From: Haloactinomyces albus
GTDB taxonomy: Bacteria > Actinomycetota > Actinomycetes > Mycobacteriales > Pseudonocardiaceae
Assembly (NCBI RefSeq): GCF_031458135.1
Contig: NZ_JAVDXW010000002.1
Location: 1-64,000, forward strand
Direction: 5' to 3'
Length of the DNA stretch: 64,000 nt
Position numbers and translations under genes: made by a program. The notes under the pieces are model-generated. The model ran no database searches. It was not told the DNA's origin and was given only the letters and a program-made list of their open reading frames with translations. Positions 37,130 to 46,438 of the stretch are shown here, one piece after another. Each line of letters starts with the position of its first letter. Position 1 is the first letter of the stretch.

Positions 37130-37432
37130 ATGCACCTCGCACCGCATGAACGCGACAAGCTCCTCATTCGGGTCGCGGCCCAGCTTGCCCGGGACCGGCT
37201 CGACCGAGGGTTGCGGCTCAACCACCCGGAGGCGGTCGCGCTGATCACCGACCACGTCACCGAGGGCGCCCGCGACGGCAGGCGGGTCGACGAGCTGATG
37301 TCCAGCGGTCGTCAGGTCCTGGCCCGCGAGCAGGTCATGGACGGCGTACCCGAGATGCTCAGTGACATCCAGGTCGAAGCCACGTTCCCGGACGGCACGA
37401 AGCTCGTTAGCGTGCACGACCCAATCGCCTAG
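37130..37432 (+). CDS. ureA: Urease subunit gamma
   Basis: 100 residues, the normal length for UreA, the smallest structural subunit of nickel urease, which hydrolyses urea to ammonia and carbamate in the cytoplasm. It begins [13 protein letters not shown] and contains [13 protein letters not shown] (about 30-42), [13 protein letters not shown] and a [15 protein letters not shown] segment, all characteristic of the family. AGGAGAG precedes the ATG. It is followed eight bases later by ureB. Confidence 0.97.
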   Translation: MHLAPHERDKLLIRVAAQLARDRLDRGLRLNHPEAVALITDHVTEGARDGRRVDELMSSGRQVLAREQVMDGVPEMLSDIQVEATFPDGTKLVSVHDPIA

Positions 37433-37440
37433 GAGGCACC

Positions 37441-37806
37441 GTGATTCCTGGGGAACTCGTTCTCCGCGACACCCCGGTCCCGCAGCAGCCGGGCGCCCTG
37501 CGCGTACGGATCACCGTGGTCAACGCCGCCGATCGACCCGTACAGGTCGGGTCGCACTACCACTTCGCGGCCGCCAACCGCGAGCTGCGCTTCGACCGCG
37601 AAGCCGCGTGGGGTCACCGGCTCGACATCGCCTCGGGCACCGCTGTGCGTTTCGAGCCAGGAGTGGAACGCGAGGTCGCCCTCGTTCCTCTCGGCGGTGC
37701 ACGCACGGTCCACGGCCTGCGGCTGGAATGGGCAGGTCACCTCGACTGCCGGTGCAGCGAACCAGGGGAACTAGTGTACGGCGCCGAGGGGGAAGGACAC
37801 CCATGA
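37441..37806 (+). CDS. ureB: Urease subunit beta
   Basis: 121 residues, GTG start just after AGGAGGCACC. UreB opens with IPGELVLRD, has the family signature [14 protein letters not shown] (about residues 37-50) and [17 protein letters not shown] (about 60-76). It joins UreA and UreC to build the urease trimer. The C-terminal tail after residue 100 ([12 protein letters not shown]) is a little longer and Cys-containing. Its TGA overlaps the ureC ATG (ATGA), indicating coupled translation. Confidence 0.96.
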   Translation: MIPGELVLRDTPVPQQPGALRVRITVVNAADRPVQVGSHYHFAAANRELRFDREAAWGHRLDIASGTAVRFEPGVEREVALVPLGGARTVHGLRLEWAGHLDCRCSEPGELVYGAEGEGHP

Positions 37807-39542
37807 CAGGAGCAGACGACGCACCGGCACTCGACCGCCACGAGTATGCCGAGCTGTTCGGTCCAACGGTGGGCGACCGTATCCGGCTCGCCGACACCGA
37901 CCTGCTCGTCGAGGTCACTGAGGACCGGTGTCTCGGTCCGGGCGGGTCCGGCGACGAAGCGGTGTTCGGCGGAGGCAAGGTGATCCGCGAGTCCATGGGG
38001 CAGTCCGTGGCCACGCGGGCCGAGGGAACACCGGACGTCGTCATTACCGGAGCCACGATCCTCGACCACTGGGGCGTGGTGAAGGCCGATGTCGGCATCC
38101 GATACGGGCGCATTACCGGAATCGGCAAGGCGGGCAACCCCGATATCTCCGACGGCGTGGACCCGGCCCTGGTGATCGGTGCCGGTACCGAGATCATCGT
38201 GGGCAACGGCAAGATCCTCACCGCCGGAGGGATCGACTGCCACGTGCACTTCCTGTGCCCCGACGCGGTCGACAGCGCGCTGGCGAGCGGGATGACCACC
38301 CTCATCGGTGGCGGCACCGGCCCTGCGGAAGGCAGCAGGGCCACCACGGTCACGCCCGGTTCGTGGAACCTCGGGCGCATGCTCGAAGCCCTGGACGAGG
38401 TTCCGGTGAACATCCTGCTGCTCGGCAAGGGCAACACCATGCGCGGCGAAGCCCTGACCGAGCAGCTGCGCGGCGGAGCGGGCGGCCTGAAGCTGCACGA
38501 GGACTGGGGGTGCACGCCCGCAGTGATCGACAGCGCATTGCGCGGCGCCGAGGAATCCGGGGTGCAGGTTGCCATCCACACCGACACGCTCAACGAGACG
38601 GGCTTCCTCGAATCCACATTGGCCGCGATCAACGGGCGGTCGATCAACGCCTACCACGCCGAGGGCGCGGGCGGTGGGCACGCACCGGACATCATCAAGG
38701 TGGCGGCTGAACCGAACGTGCTGCCGTCCTCGACCAACCCGACCCGGCCACACACGGTGAACACCATCGACGAGCACCTCGACATGCTCATGGTGTGCCA
38801 CCACCTCAACCCGGCGGTCCCGGAGGACCTCGCGTTCGCCGAGAGCCGCATCCGACCGAGCACCATCGCCGCCGAGGACGTCCTGCACGACCTCGGGGCG
38901 ATCTCGATGATCAGTTCGGACGCGCAGGCGATGGGCCGGATCGGTGAGGTCGTCCTGCGCACCTGGCAGACCGCGCACGTGATGAAGCGGTGTCGTGGTG
39001 CGCTGCCCGGCGACACGACGGCCGATAACCACCGCGCCCGCCGCTACGTCGCGAAGTACACGATCAACCCGGCCCTCGCGCACGGCATCGACCACGAGGT
39101 TGGGTCCGTGGAGATCGGCAAGCGGGCGGACCTGGTGCTGTGGGAACCGAAGTTCTTCGGCGTCCGACCGGAGCACGTGCTCAAGGGAGGGTTCTCGTCC
39201 TGGGCTCAGATGGGCGACGCCAACGCGTCGATCCCGACGCCGCAGCCGTACTACGGCCGCCGGATGTGGGGGGGATCCGGTCGAGCGGCGGCGTCGAGCA
39301 GCGTCCACTTCGTCGCGCAGGCCGCACTGGACGCCGGACTTCCCGACCGGCTCGGCCTGACCAGGAGTCTGATCGCCGTGCGCGACACCCGCGCGGTGGG
39401 CAAGGCGCAGATGGTGAACAACTCGGCGACGCCGAACATCCGCGTGGACCCGGATAGCTTCGCGGTGCTCCTCGACGGCGAACTCGTCGAACCGCAACCG
39501 GTGGACGAGTTGCCGTTGGCGCAGCGGTACTCGCTGTTCTGA
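37803..39542 (+). CDS. ureC: Urease subunit alpha (catalytic)
   Basis: 579-residue catalytic subunit. An in-frame open stretch continues 440 bases upstream through ureA and ureB, but the real start is ATG 37803, which overlaps the ureB stop and gives the usual length and N-terminus ([20 protein letters not shown]). Active-site elements are all present: DCHVHF (nickel His pair), GLKLHEDWG (the Lys that becomes carbamylated), HTDTLNE, the GGGHAPDI loop, the mobile-flap Cys in MVCHHL and DAQAMGR. It ends in QRYSLF, like classical UreC. Expected to be functional once nickel is delivered by the accessory proteins encoded next. Confidence 0.98.
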   Translation: MTGADDAPALDRHEYAELFGPTVGDRIRLADTDLLVEVTEDRCLGPGGSGDEAVFGGGKVIRESMGQSVATRAEGTPDVVITGATILDHWGVVKADVGIRYGRITGIGKAGNPDISDGVDPALVIGAGTEIIVGNGKILTAGGIDCHVHFLCPDAVDSALASGMTTLIGGGTGPAEGSRATTVTPGSWNLGRMLEALDEVPVNILLLGKGNTMRGEALTEQLRGGAGGLKLHEDWGCTPAVIDSALRGAEESGVQVAIHTDTLNETGFLESTLAAINGRSINAYHAEGAGGGHAPDIIKVAAEPNVLPSSTNPTRPHTVNTIDEHLDMLMVCHHLNPAVPEDLAFAESRIRPSTIAAEDVLHDLGAISMISSDAQAMGRIGEVVLRTWQTAHVMKRCRGALPGDTTADNHRARRYVAKYTINPALAHGIDHEVGSVEIGKRADLVLWEPKFFGVRPEHVLKGGFSSWAQMGDANASIPTPQPYYGRRMWGGSGRAAASSSVHFVAQAALDAGLPDRLGLTRSLIAVRDTRAVGKAQMVNNSATPNIRVDPDSFAVLLDGELVEPQPVDELPLAQRYSLF

Positions 39543-40285
39543 TGGGCACCGGCACCAGAGAAACCGGCGAACGGGCAAGGAGGTGTGGGCGAATGCAGGC
39601 GGGTTTGGCCGTCCTGGCGCTGGCTGACGCCCGCTTCCCGGGTGGTGGCCATGCGCATTCCGGTGGCGTCGAAGAAGCCGCGTCTCGTGGCCTGATCACC
39701 GACACCGCCGGGTTACAGGAATTCCTGCGCGGCCGGTTGCACACGGCGGGCGCTGTGCAAGCCGTGTTCGCCGCCGCTGCCGCGCACACGGCGGCCCACG
39801 ACGGCAACCGCGCACACTGGACGTCGCTCGACGTGGAGCTCGACGCCCGTACCCCGTCCCCGGCGCAGCGTGAAGCCTCGCGCGCGCAGGGGCGGGGAAC
39901 GGTCCGCGCGGGACGAGCCGCCTGGCCCTCGCCTGCTCTGGATGCGCTCGTCACCACCTGCCCACGACCACACCATCCGATCGTGCTCGGCGTTCTCGCC
40001 GCCGCCGCCGGAGCCTGCCCGAGGGACGCCGCGCTGGCCGCCGGATACCTGGCGATCAGCGGCCCGTCCTCGGCGGGCGTGCGACTGCTCGGACTGGACC
40101 CGATGGCCGTCAACGCCGCCGTCGCCGGGCTCGGGGACGAACTCGACGACATCGCCGACGACGCCGCCGGGAGCGCTGGAACCGACCCGACGGACCTGCC
40201 CGATCTCGGGACGCCCGCGCTGGACCTGTTCGCCGAGGAACACGACCGCCATCACCGAGAAAGGGTGCGTCTCTTTGCCTCATGA
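39542..40285 (+). CDS. ureF: Urease accessory protein UreF
   Basis: 247 residues; the ATG overlaps the ureC stop (TGATG). UreF is a GTPase-regulating accessory protein that, with UreD and UreG, delivers nickel to UreC. Recognisable features are [18 protein letters not shown] (about 24-41) and an all-helical, Ala-rich body with [17 protein letters not shown] near residue 170. Some 20 N-terminal residues before MQAGLAV may be dispensable: an internal ATG at 39593, preceded by AGGAGG, is an alternative start. Confidence 0.92.
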   Translation: MGTGTRETGERARRCGRMQAGLAVLALADARFPGGGHAHSGGVEEAASRGLITDTAGLQEFLRGRLHTAGAVQAVFAAAAAHTAAHDGNRAHWTSLDVELDARTPSPAQREASRAQGRGTVRAGRAAWPSPALDALVTTCPRPHHPIVLGVLAAAAGACPRDAALAAGYLAISGPSSAGVRLLGLDPMAVNAAVAGLGDELDDIADDAAGSAGTDPTDLPDLGTPALDLFAEEHDRHHRERVRLFAS

Positions 40286-41006
40286 TCACCACGACCACGG
40301 CCATACCCACCCAGTCAACTTCGACCAGACAGCGGCCGGTGGGGACCCGTTCACCGCATCACCGCAGGACGGTCGCCCCTTCCGGCTCGGGATCGGTGGC
40401 CCGGTCGGTAGCGGCAAGACCGCGCTGACGGCGGCGCTGTGTCGCACACTCAGCGCCGAGGTCGATCTTGCCGTCGTCACCAACGACATCTACACGACCG
40501 AGGACGCCGATTTCCTGCGTTCAGCGGGCGTGCTCGACGACGACCACATCGAAGCCGTGCAGACCGGTGCCTGCCCGCACACAGCGATCCGCGACGACAT
40601 CACGACGAACCTCGATGCCGTCGACCGGCTCGCGGACCGTCACCCGGGCCTCGACCTGGTGATCGTGGAAAGCGGTGGCGACAACCTGACCGCGATCTTC
40701 AGCCGGGGGCTGGCCGACCGGCAGGTCTTCGTCGTCGACGTCGCCGGTGGGGACAAGGTGCCTCGCAAGGGCGGCCCCGGGGTCACCACCGCGGACCTGT
40801 TGGTCATCAACAAGGTCGACCTGGCCGAGCAGGTGGGCGCCGACATGGAACTCATGGTCTCCGACGCGCACCGCGTCCGCGGCGACCGGCCGGTCATCGC
40901 CCAGTCGCTCACCCGCACGCCCGGCGCACCCGACGTCGCGGAGTGGACCCGCCGTCAGCTCATGACCGATCTTCCGCTCGCCGCAACGTGTAGTGCCGGG
41001 CAGTGA
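40275..41006 (+). CDS. ureG: Urease accessory GTPase UreG
   Basis: GTPase that powers nickel insertion into urease. I place the start at TTG 40275, overlapping ureF by 11 bases, because GAGAAAGGG lies at suitable distance and it yields a His-rich N-terminus ([11 protein letters not shown]) typical of many UreG proteins; no ATG or GTG is available in frame nearby. P-loop GPVGSGKT at about residue 40, [15 protein letters not shown], the metal-binding CPH motif in [21 protein letters not shown], and NKVDL for guanine recognition are all intact. The His-rich segment may take over nickel storage, since no ureE is present in the operon. Confidence 0.95.
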   Translation: MPHDHHDHGHTHPVNFDQTAAGGDPFTASPQDGRPFRLGIGGPVGSGKTALTAALCRTLSAEVDLAVVTNDIYTTEDADFLRSAGVLDDDHIEAVQTGACPHTAIRDDITTNLDAVDRLADRHPGLDLVIVESGGDNLTAIFSRGLADRQVFVVDVAGGDKVPRKGGPGVTTADLLVINKVDLAEQVGADMELMVSDAHRVRGDRPVIAQSLTRTPGAPDVAEWTRRQLMTDLPLAATCSAGQ

Positions 41007-41767
41007 AGGCCGCCGCACAGCTCACCGTCGACCTCGGACCGCAGGGCCGGTCCGTCGTCCGCCACCTACGCTCCCAAGCACCGATGACGTTGGTGCCGAG
41101 GCGGACCGCCGCAGCCTCGCGTGACGGGGCCGCGGTGGTGCACCTGGTCAGCTCGGCCGCCACGCCATTGGGTGGGGATGAGGTCGAGCTCCGGGTGCGG
41201 GTGGGTCCCGGCGCCAGACTGCGGCTTCGAGGCACGGCGGCCACCCTGGCACTGCCCGGACAGCATCCGGCTGCGAGCCGCGCCACGGTGCGGATCGAGG
41301 TCGCCGATGACGGGCTCGTCGAGTACTTGCCCGAGCCGACCGTCGTCATCGCACGTGCCCAGCACCACGCGGAGCTCGACGTCCGGCTGGGTACCCGGGC
41401 CCGCGTGCGGTGCCGGGACACGCTGATCCTCGGTCGGCACGGAGAGCCCTCCGGCGCGCTCACCACGACCACACGCGTCGTCCGCGAGGACGTCCCGTTG
41501 CTCCAGCAGCAACTCGCCGTCGGCTCGTCCCAGTGGGAGTCCGGTCCCGCGTACCTCGCGGGCTCACGTGTACTGGCCACCGAGACCGTGGTGTGGGAGC
41601 ACGATCCGCCTGCCGCCACGAGCGGCCCCTGGTGGTCACTCGTGCCGCTGCCGTCGGGAGGCGCCCTGGCTTCGACACTGGCCACGGATGCGGTCGCCGC
41701 CGGACACCGACTCGCCGCGGCCCTCGCACATCATCCCGACGCCAACGTGTTCGATACCGCCTGGTGA
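41003..41767 (+). CDS. ureD: Urease accessory protein UreD (UreH)
   Basis: 254 residues; GTG 41003 overlaps the ureG stop (GTGA). UreD is the scaffold that binds apo-urease and passes nickel from UreG. The sequence is divergent, as is usual for the family, but shows the beta-rich core with PMTLVPRR (about 28-35), the central [16 protein letters not shown] motif (about 104-119), [13 protein letters not shown] and an [13 protein letters not shown] strand. It is the last gene of the operon, giving the order ureABCFGD. Confidence 0.9.
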   Translation: MKAAAQLTVDLGPQGRSVVRHLRSQAPMTLVPRRTAAASRDGAAVVHLVSSAATPLGGDEVELRVRVGPGARLRLRGTAATLALPGQHPAASRATVRIEVADDGLVEYLPEPTVVIARAQHHAELDVRLGTRARVRCRDTLILGRHGEPSGALTTTTRVVREDVPLLQQQLAVGSSQWESGPAYLAGSRVLATETVVWEHDPPAATSGPWWSLVPLPSGGALASTLATDAVAAGHRLAAALAHHPDANVFDTAW

Positions 41768-41917
41768 CCAGGCCCTCCGACGCAAGCCCGATGGCTATCT
41801 CGGTGCCCTGTGGGAACTTCCCGGCGAAGACCTCATTATCGGGGTGTTGGTAAGGAGCCTGCTACAGGCCGCAACCTGGCTGCGTCTGTGCAGGTCACCA
41901 CCTCGGCAGTTGATCAC
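41768..41917. other. Non-coding or decayed DNA after ureD
   Basis: No gene can be supported. A short frame reading RRKPDGYLGALWELPGED faintly suggests a NUDIX-like fragment but is too short to call. Confidence 0.3.
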
Positions 41918-42017
41918 GCCAGAGTGTCTTGTTGCTGACCATAGCGCGCACCATCTCCGCCATCCTCCCAACCTTCCTGCGCAACGGTTGGTACACCGAG
42001 AACCACCTGCAGGACTT
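41918..42017 (+). pseudogene. NmrA-type NAD(P)-binding oxidoreductase, fragment left of the transposon
   Basis: Reads VLLLTIARTISAILPTFL then RNGWYTENHLQD, the central motif of NmrA/QorB-like quinone oxidoreductases. A stop codon precedes it, so the N-terminal half is already lost. It ends in the GACTT duplication and continues in frame at 54990 once the transposon is removed, giving HLQDFTGSRERG. Confidence 0.75.
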
Positions 42018-42055
42018 GGGGGACGGCCGGAATACGGCAGAAACCTGCCACGACG
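42018..42055 (+). repeat. Left terminal inverted repeat of the Tn3-family transposon
   Basis: Begins GGGGGACGG, then CCGGAATACGGCAGAAACC. Preceded by the target duplication GACTT. Confidence 0.85.
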
Positions 42056-42090
42056 CGCACTGACCTGGTTTTGCAACTTCTCCCAATATT

Positions 42091-42644
42091 TCAGCGATCG
42101 GTGTGCAGGAGCGTGACGGCGTGTTGGCGGTCGGCTGCGGTGGAGCGGGTGTAGGTCTTGGTGGTGTCGGTGCGGGAGTGGCCGAGAAGTTCGGAGACGA
42201 GGACGAGGTCGGCGCCGGCACGGAGCATGTCGGTGGCGAAGGTGTGCCGCAGCACGTGCGGGGACAGTGATTCGATGCCGGCTGCCTCTCCGAGGCTGGA
42301 GACGATGTCGCCGACCGAGCGGGCGGAGAGCCTGGCGCGCCGTAGCGGTTGAGGAACAGTGCCGCGTTCTCGCTCGGGCCCGCCCCGCCGGCGCGGCGGG
42401 TGTGTTTCCAGTCGGTCAGGGTGCGACGCAGCTCCGGGTTGGTGGGGATGATGCGGGGTTTGCCGCCGTGGCGGCCCTTGCCGGCGCGGATGTGGATGGT
42501 GCCGGTGCGGGCGGTGGTGGGCACGTCGTCGACGTCGAGGGTGACGAGCTCGGCTGCGCGCAGGCCGGCGTAGTACAGCGTGCGCACGATCGCCCGGTCG
42601 CGTGCCGAATCCAGCCGTTCGGCGGCACGCAGGACCCGCCGCAG
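42091..42644 (-). pseudogene. Tyrosine recombinase, truncated and frameshifted
   Basis: C-terminal half of an XerC/phage-type integrase. The first frame gives AGLRAAELVTLDVDD (catalytic Arg) and GKGRHGGKPRII (Lys region). After NRYGA (near 42335) one base is missing, and the continuation reads LSARSVGDIVSSLGEAAG, then HVLRHTFATDMLRAGAD (HxxR) and LGHSRTDTTKTYTR (His and nucleophilic Tyr). The N-terminal half is cut off by the IS481 at 42645. Its position next to the left transposon end suggests it may once have been the cointegrate-resolving recombinase, as TnpI is in Tn4430-like elements, but that is inference. Confidence 0.8.
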
Positions 42645-42648
42645 CTAG

Positions 42649-43755
42649 GTGTACTGACCACGGAGGTTGTGAACGGGCGACACGCCAGGGAATGGTCTTG
42701 GAGTAAGGGAGGACCTCCGGGTTCGGTGTGGATCACCACAATCTGCACCGAACGCTCTGGAGGTCCTCGTGTGTCACCGCAGGCGCCCCGTTGACCGAGA
42801 CTGGCAGGCTGCGGCTGGCCCGGTGTGTCGTCGACGACGGCTGGCCGCTGGCCCGGGCCGCGGAGCGATTCCAGGTCGCGGTCGGTACGGCCAAGCGGTG
42901 GGCGGATCGCTATCGTGCCCACGGCGAGGCGGGCATGGTCGACCGTTCCAGTCGCCCCCGCACCAGTCCGCGGCGCACGCCAACGCGGACCGAGCGGCGC
43001 ATCATCAAAGTCCGCGTGCTGCGCCGGTGGGGTCCGGCCCGCATCGCCGGATTCCTCGGGTTGGTGGTCTCCACGGTGCACCGAGTGCTGACCCGCTACG
43101 GGGTGGCCCGGCTGCGTGCGCTGGACCGCGCCACCGGCCGGGTCATCCGCCGCTATGAGCGGGCTGCGCCGGGCGAGCTGGTGCACGTCGATGTCAAAAA
43201 ACTCGGCAACATTCCCGACGGCGGCGGGCACAAGATCCACGGGCGGGCCGTGGGCACGCGCTACAGTCAGCGCACGAGCAGCACCCAGCGCCGAGACGGC
43301 AAACCCGTGCTCGGCTACGGCTACCTGCACAACGCCGTCGACGACCACAGCAGGCTGGCCTACAGCGAGATCCTGGCGGATGAAACCAAAGACACCGCCG
43401 CCGCATTCTGGGGCCGCGCCGCTGCGTGGTTTCGTGCCCAAGGCATCACCGACATCCAGCGGGTCCTGACCGATAACGGCCCCTGTTACCGCTCACACGC
43501 CTGGCGCGCAGCGGTGGCCGCCACCGCGTCGCGCCACCTGCGCACCCGCGCCTACCGGCCACAGACCAACGGCAAGGTCGAGCGTTTCAACCGCATCCTG
43601 CTCGACGAGTGGGCCTACGCCGAGGCCTACACCAGCGAAACCGCCCGACGCGCCGCACTGCCCGGTTTCCTGCACTGGTACAACCACCACCGACACCACA
43701 CCAGCATCAGCGGCCCACCCACCCACCGCATTCCCAACCTCTCAGGACAGAACAA
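42649..43755 (+). mobile_element. IS481-family insertion sequence
   Basis: About 1.1 kb flanked by CTAG (42645-42648 and 43756-43759). The end sequences, including the CTAG, agree at 16 of 22 positions as inverted repeats. It interrupts the tyrosine recombinase and is nested in the Tn3-family transposon. Confidence 0.8.
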
Positions 43756-43759
43756 CTAG
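42728..43759 (+). CDS. IS481-family transposase
   Basis: DDE transposase of up to 343 residues: a winged/HTH N-terminus (LARAAERFQVAVGTAKRWADR), then HVDVKKLG (Asp), the DDHSR motif, LTDNGPCYRS (Asp) and NGKVERFNR (Glu), followed by LHWYNHHRHH. Homologues normally begin a few residues before PLTETGRLRL; here the obvious GTG at 42771 is one base out of frame, so a one-base loss near the start is possible, and initiation could instead use GTG 42728 or TTG 42791. The stop codon TAG is part of the CTAG target copy, so termination depends on the insertion site. Confidence 0.9.
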   Translation: MDHHNLHRTLWRSSCVTAGAPLTETGRLRLARCVVDDGWPLARAAERFQVAVGTAKRWADRYRAHGEAGMVDRSSRPRTSPRRTPTRTERRIIKVRVLRRWGPARIAGFLGLVVSTVHRVLTRYGVARLRALDRATGRVIRRYERAAPGELVHVDVKKLGNIPDGGGHKIHGRAVGTRYSQRTSSTQRRDGKPVLGYGYLHNAVDDHSRLAYSEILADETKDTAAAFWGRAAAWFRAQGITDIQRVLTDNGPCYRSHAWRAAVAATASRHLRTRAYRPQTNGKVERFNRILLDEWAYAEAYTSETARRAALPGFLHWYNHHRHHTSISGPPTHRIPNLSGQNN

Positions 43760-44239
43760 GTGCACCCACCCCCGCACCCTGGGCTTGACCGAAGCATGGG
43801 CGCGCCGTGTGGTCAGAACGTCGCTCACGCGAGCAGGATACGAAGCTCCGTCGTGGCCCCGATCGGTGCTTCGATTACCGGTGTTGTCGATCACCGGTGA
43901 CTGGCCTCGTCTGCGGTGAACGGGGTGCGCAGCCGGCGCATGGTGTCGTGGCTGCGGTCTGCCCGTCGGGGGCGGGGGTCGGGGTTGCTGCGGGCGAGGG
44001 TGGGTTCGAGGAAGGTCACGGCAGCGACCGGCCTCGGCGCGCGCAGCTCGCGGCGCGGTGCGGGAGTGCGCCGGTCGGCGCGGGTGCGGTCGGGCCGTGG
44101 GTGGGTGCTGGGGTGCACGGGAGCGGAGAAGTTGATAGGGCGTCCTTTCCGGACAGAGTGTGTGTCGCCGCGTCGCCGGGTGCGGCTGCGGCACGGGTCG
44201 CACCATGAGCATGCGGGGCTCGGTGCGGGGGTGGTGGTG
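43760..44239. other. GC-rich region without a supported gene
   Basis: Only Pro/Arg-rich open frames of the kind produced by GC-rich DNA. I recognise no protein, RNA or repeat. Confidence 0.4.
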
Positions 44240-44794
44240 TCAGTCGGTGTCGGTGACCAGCACACGGCCTCCGCCGTAGGCGGCGAGCTGGTGGTGGGCA
44301 CGGGCGACGGCGTCGGCGGCGGTGCCGATGACCCGCGCGGTGTGCTGGCCGTCGGCACCGGTGATCTGCCAGGCATCGTCGGACAACGTCGTTGCGACGT
44401 GCCGGATGGGACGCATCAGGCCATCACCGCCGTGCGCGGGTGGCCGCGGCGCCTCGATGGGTGCCGTGGCTGTGGCCGACTCCGTGTGGGGGCCGATCAC
44501 CGGGCCCGTGCTCGCTGCGGCCGCGTGCAGCGCACGCTGCACGCGTGGTGCGGCGTTGATGATGTGCAGCGCGCAGCCGCGGTGCGCGGCGTAGGTGTGC
44601 GCGGCGGCCAGCAGGTCGACGCCTGCGCTGTCGATGGTGGCGGCCGCGCCCAGGTCCAGGACCGTGGCCGGTGGCGCGGTCAGCAGGTGCGGCCAGAGCC
44701 GCTCGGCCAGCCCGGCGACGTCGGGACCGGCGAGATCACCATCCACGGTGAACACAGCAGACGTGGTGGTCAGGGACATCATGATGGCCCGCAT
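44240..44794 (-). CDS. STAS-domain protein with C-terminal DUF2188-like segment
   Basis: 184 residues. Residues about 10-95 form a STAS domain of the anti-sigma-factor-antagonist type (FTVDGDLAGPDVAGLAERL, then ATVLDLGAAATIDSAGVDLL, with the Asp-Ser pair where SpoIIAA-like proteins are phosphorylated). After a Pro-rich linker, residues about 130-182 (WQITGADGQHTARVIGTAAD and a following HQLAAYGGGRVLV) resemble DUF2188. Such proteins act in partner-switching control of stress sigma factors; whether this one does is inferred from the domain. GGAG lies seven bases before ATG 44794. It is the first recognisable cargo gene from the left. Confidence 0.75.
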   Translation of the reverse strand: MRAIMMSLTTTSAVFTVDGDLAGPDVAGLAERLWPHLLTAPPATVLDLGAAATIDSAGVDLLAAAHTYAAHRGCALHIINAAPRVQRALHAAAASTGPVIGPHTESATATAPIEAPRPPAHGGDGLMRPIRHVATTLSDDAWQITGADGQHTARVIGTAADAVARAHHQLAAYGGGRVLVTDTD

Positions 44795-45153
44795 GGGGGC
44801 TCCAATACGCTCAGAAGGATCTCACGGCTTGGCGCGGACGCGGTGCGTCGCGGCTGCAGGCCGCAAGCTGGGGAAGGGCCGGGAGCCGTCGCGCTGGGCA
44901 CGGACTGGCTCGACCGGGGGAACAAGAGTGTCTCGGTGTGCAACACCAGCGGCGTGCCCGACGATCATGCGCCCTGGGGTGGGCAGCGGCGTCACGGGGC
45001 GGCGCCGATGTGCTGCTGTGCTGGTGGGTCGCTCGGCGCGGGGCCGTCACCCCCACCGCATGAGCGGGCGGGTACGCCCAGCAGCGTCGGCGGCGCCCGG
45101 CTCCCCGGCTCGCACGCGAGGCGCGCGGGCCAGGGAGCGAGTCAGCGGGGTCT
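44795..45153. other. Intergenic region between the STAS and cold-shock genes
   Basis: No supported gene. It holds the upstream region of the STAS gene and the 3' side of the cold-shock gene. Confidence 0.4.
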
Positions 45154-45357
45154 TTAGACCGCGCGGACGAGCTCGGCTTGGGCGCCCTTGGGGCCCTGGG
45201 TGACGTCGTAGGTCACCTGCTGGTTCTCCTCGAGGGTGCGAAAACCCCTGCCATCGATGGCCGAGTAGTGCACGAACACGTCCGGCCCGCCCGCGTCGGG
45301 GGCGATGAAGCCAAAGCCCTTCTCCGCGTTGAACCACTTCACGGTTCCCTGAGTCAT
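45154..45357 (-). CDS. Cold-shock domain protein (CspA family)
   Basis: 67 residues, the normal length. Starting at ATG 45357 gives [20 protein letters not shown], with RNP1 (KGFGFIAP) and RNP2 (VFVHYSAI) for single-stranded RNA/DNA binding and a conserved [16 protein letters not shown] end. Such proteins act as RNA chaperones in cold and general stress. An in-frame upstream extension to 45405 has no family counterpart. It is encoded inside the Tn3-family transposon with other stress genes. Confidence 0.95.
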   Translation of the reverse strand: MTQGTVKWFNAEKGFGFIAPDAGGPDVFVHYSAIDGRGFRTLEENQQVTYDVTQGPKGAQAELVRAV

Positions 45358-45662
45358 GTGCGTCTCCGTTCGGGAGCTAGGAGGGATCACGGGACGCCAC
45401 ACCACGCGACAGCCCCGGGCCGGGATCTCAGACGGCGGCCTACTCCAGCGACAACCAAAGACAGCTGCGCGCCCGCATCAACATCCTGCGAGCGTGCGCG
45501 AAACACGAACCCAGAAACAACGACCACCCTGGACCCTACACGCCGCACACGACCGTGACCACGCACCCTTGCGCTGGTGTGCTGATCTCTACTCGTTCGG
45601 GGGACGCACGGCGAGCCGATGCTCGCGCAGGCGATTCCGTGTGCAGGCCGTGGCGCTGGGTG
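45358..45662. other. Long upstream region of the cold-shock gene
   Basis: About 300 bp with no supported gene. Cold-shock mRNAs often have long structured leaders, which this could encode, but I see no specific element. Confidence 0.35.
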
Positions 45663-45878
45663 CTACTCGGTGGCGGGCAGGTCGGAGGCGCGCAGTTCGA
45701 GGTATGACTGTCCGTGGTGGAACCGCACCGCGTAGTGCTGCAGGACCGGCAGCACGAGCTGGTTGCCGACGTTGACCGCCACCGGCGTGTCCCCGGCCTC
45801 GGTCTCCTGCAGCTGGGTCAGCACGGCCGCGAGGTCGTCGACGGTCATCTGGGTCTGGTTGGGGGTCGGTTCGGCCAC
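45663..45878 (-). CDS. Small conserved-looking hypothetical protein
   Basis: 71 residues, not recognised. It reads as a compact soluble protein: an acidic helix (MTVDDLAAVLTQLQETEAG), two short strands (PVAVNVGNQLVLPVLQ) and a final YLELRASDLPATE. Codon usage is that of a real GC-rich gene and neither strand offers a better frame. It lies between the cold-shock gene and the hsp20-merR operon, all on the minus strand. Function unknown. Confidence 0.5.
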   Translation of the reverse strand: MAEPTPNQTQMTVDDLAAVLTQLQETEAGDTPVAVNVGNQLVLPVLQHYAVRFHHGQSYLELRASDLPATE

Positions 45879-46022
45879 ACCGCACCACCTTTCTCACTGG
45901 GATCCGGTCCCGGCACGCTACCCATCGATCTCGTCGCTCACCCGCGATGCCCCTCCCGCGCCGTCCCCGAATGCCTCGGTCCTGCTCGCTGGCCGGTGGT
46001 GGCGCCGAGCTCGACACCACGC

Positions 46023-46190
46023 TTACGTGCCGAGGTGCTGCAGGAAGGTCATGCCGCTGCGGGCGGCGAGGGCCAGCTGGTCCAGCAGGCCCCGGGTGAA
46101 CTTCGCGGCCGAGGCGGGCGCGGTGAGCACGAAATAGGCCAGTAGGACCGTCAGGACCCCGCTGAGCAGGGTGCGGGCATTGAGCGTCAT
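46023..46190 (-). CDS. Small membrane protein, last gene of the hsp20-merR operon
   Basis: 55 residues beginning MTLNARTLLSGVLTVLLA. One hydrophobic segment (about 8-28, ending LTAPASAA) could be a transmembrane helix or a signal peptide with an AxA-type cleavage site. A short amphipathic helix follows (RGLLDQLALAARSGMTFLQHL). Its ATG overlaps the stop of the upstream acidic protein (ATGA), which supports it as a real coupled gene despite its size. Function unknown. Confidence 0.55.
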   Translation of the reverse strand: MTLNARTLLSGVLTVLLAYFVLTAPASAAKFTRGLLDQLALAARSGMTFLQHLGT

Positions 46191-46438
46191 GGGAGGTCCT
46201 GGTTGGGCAAACCGCAGGAGTGGTTACTCGGCATTCTCGGGCGGGTCGGCCGGCACGCCGGGGGCTCGGCGCGGAGTTCGTCGTCGAGGGCGAGGGGTTC
46301 GGCTTGTTCGGTGGCATCGACCGGGTCGGCTTCACCCGGCATCGGAGTCTCCAGGGCCGTGTGCTCGGCCTCGTCGGCGGGATCGACCTCGGCAACGGGC
46401 TCGACGTGGGTGTCGTCGCGACGGTGGCGCACCATCAC
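46187..46438 (-). CDS. Small acidic protein, paralogue of the one at 48.8 kb
   Basis: 83 residues, rich in Glu, Asp and Ala: EVDPADEAEHTALETPMPGE, then ADPVDATEQAEPLALDDEL. It overlaps the merR stop at its start (GTGA) and the small membrane gene at its end (ATGA), so the three are translationally coupled. A clearly related sequence (PLPGEADPADAAEQAEAVAV) follows the second merR at 48761. Unknown function; possibly a partner of the MerR protein, because the pair is kept together in both copies. Confidence 0.55.
   Translation of the reverse strand: MMVRHRRDDTHVEPVAEVDPADEAEHTALETPMPGEADPVDATEQAEPLALDDELRAEPPACRPTRPRMPSNHSCGLPNQDLP

Noticed and set aside
37362-37802. 440-base N-terminal extension of ureC
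   Set aside because: It overlaps ureA and ureB in another frame; UreC homologues start at the ATG overlapping the ureB stop.
41790-41840. NUDIX-like fragment after ureD
   Set aside because: Fewer than 20 similar residues; not enough to separate from chance.
43742-44376. Pro/Arg-rich minus-strand frames between the IS481 and the STAS gene
   Set aside because: Composition typical of non-coding GC-rich frames; several compete in different frames with no family match.
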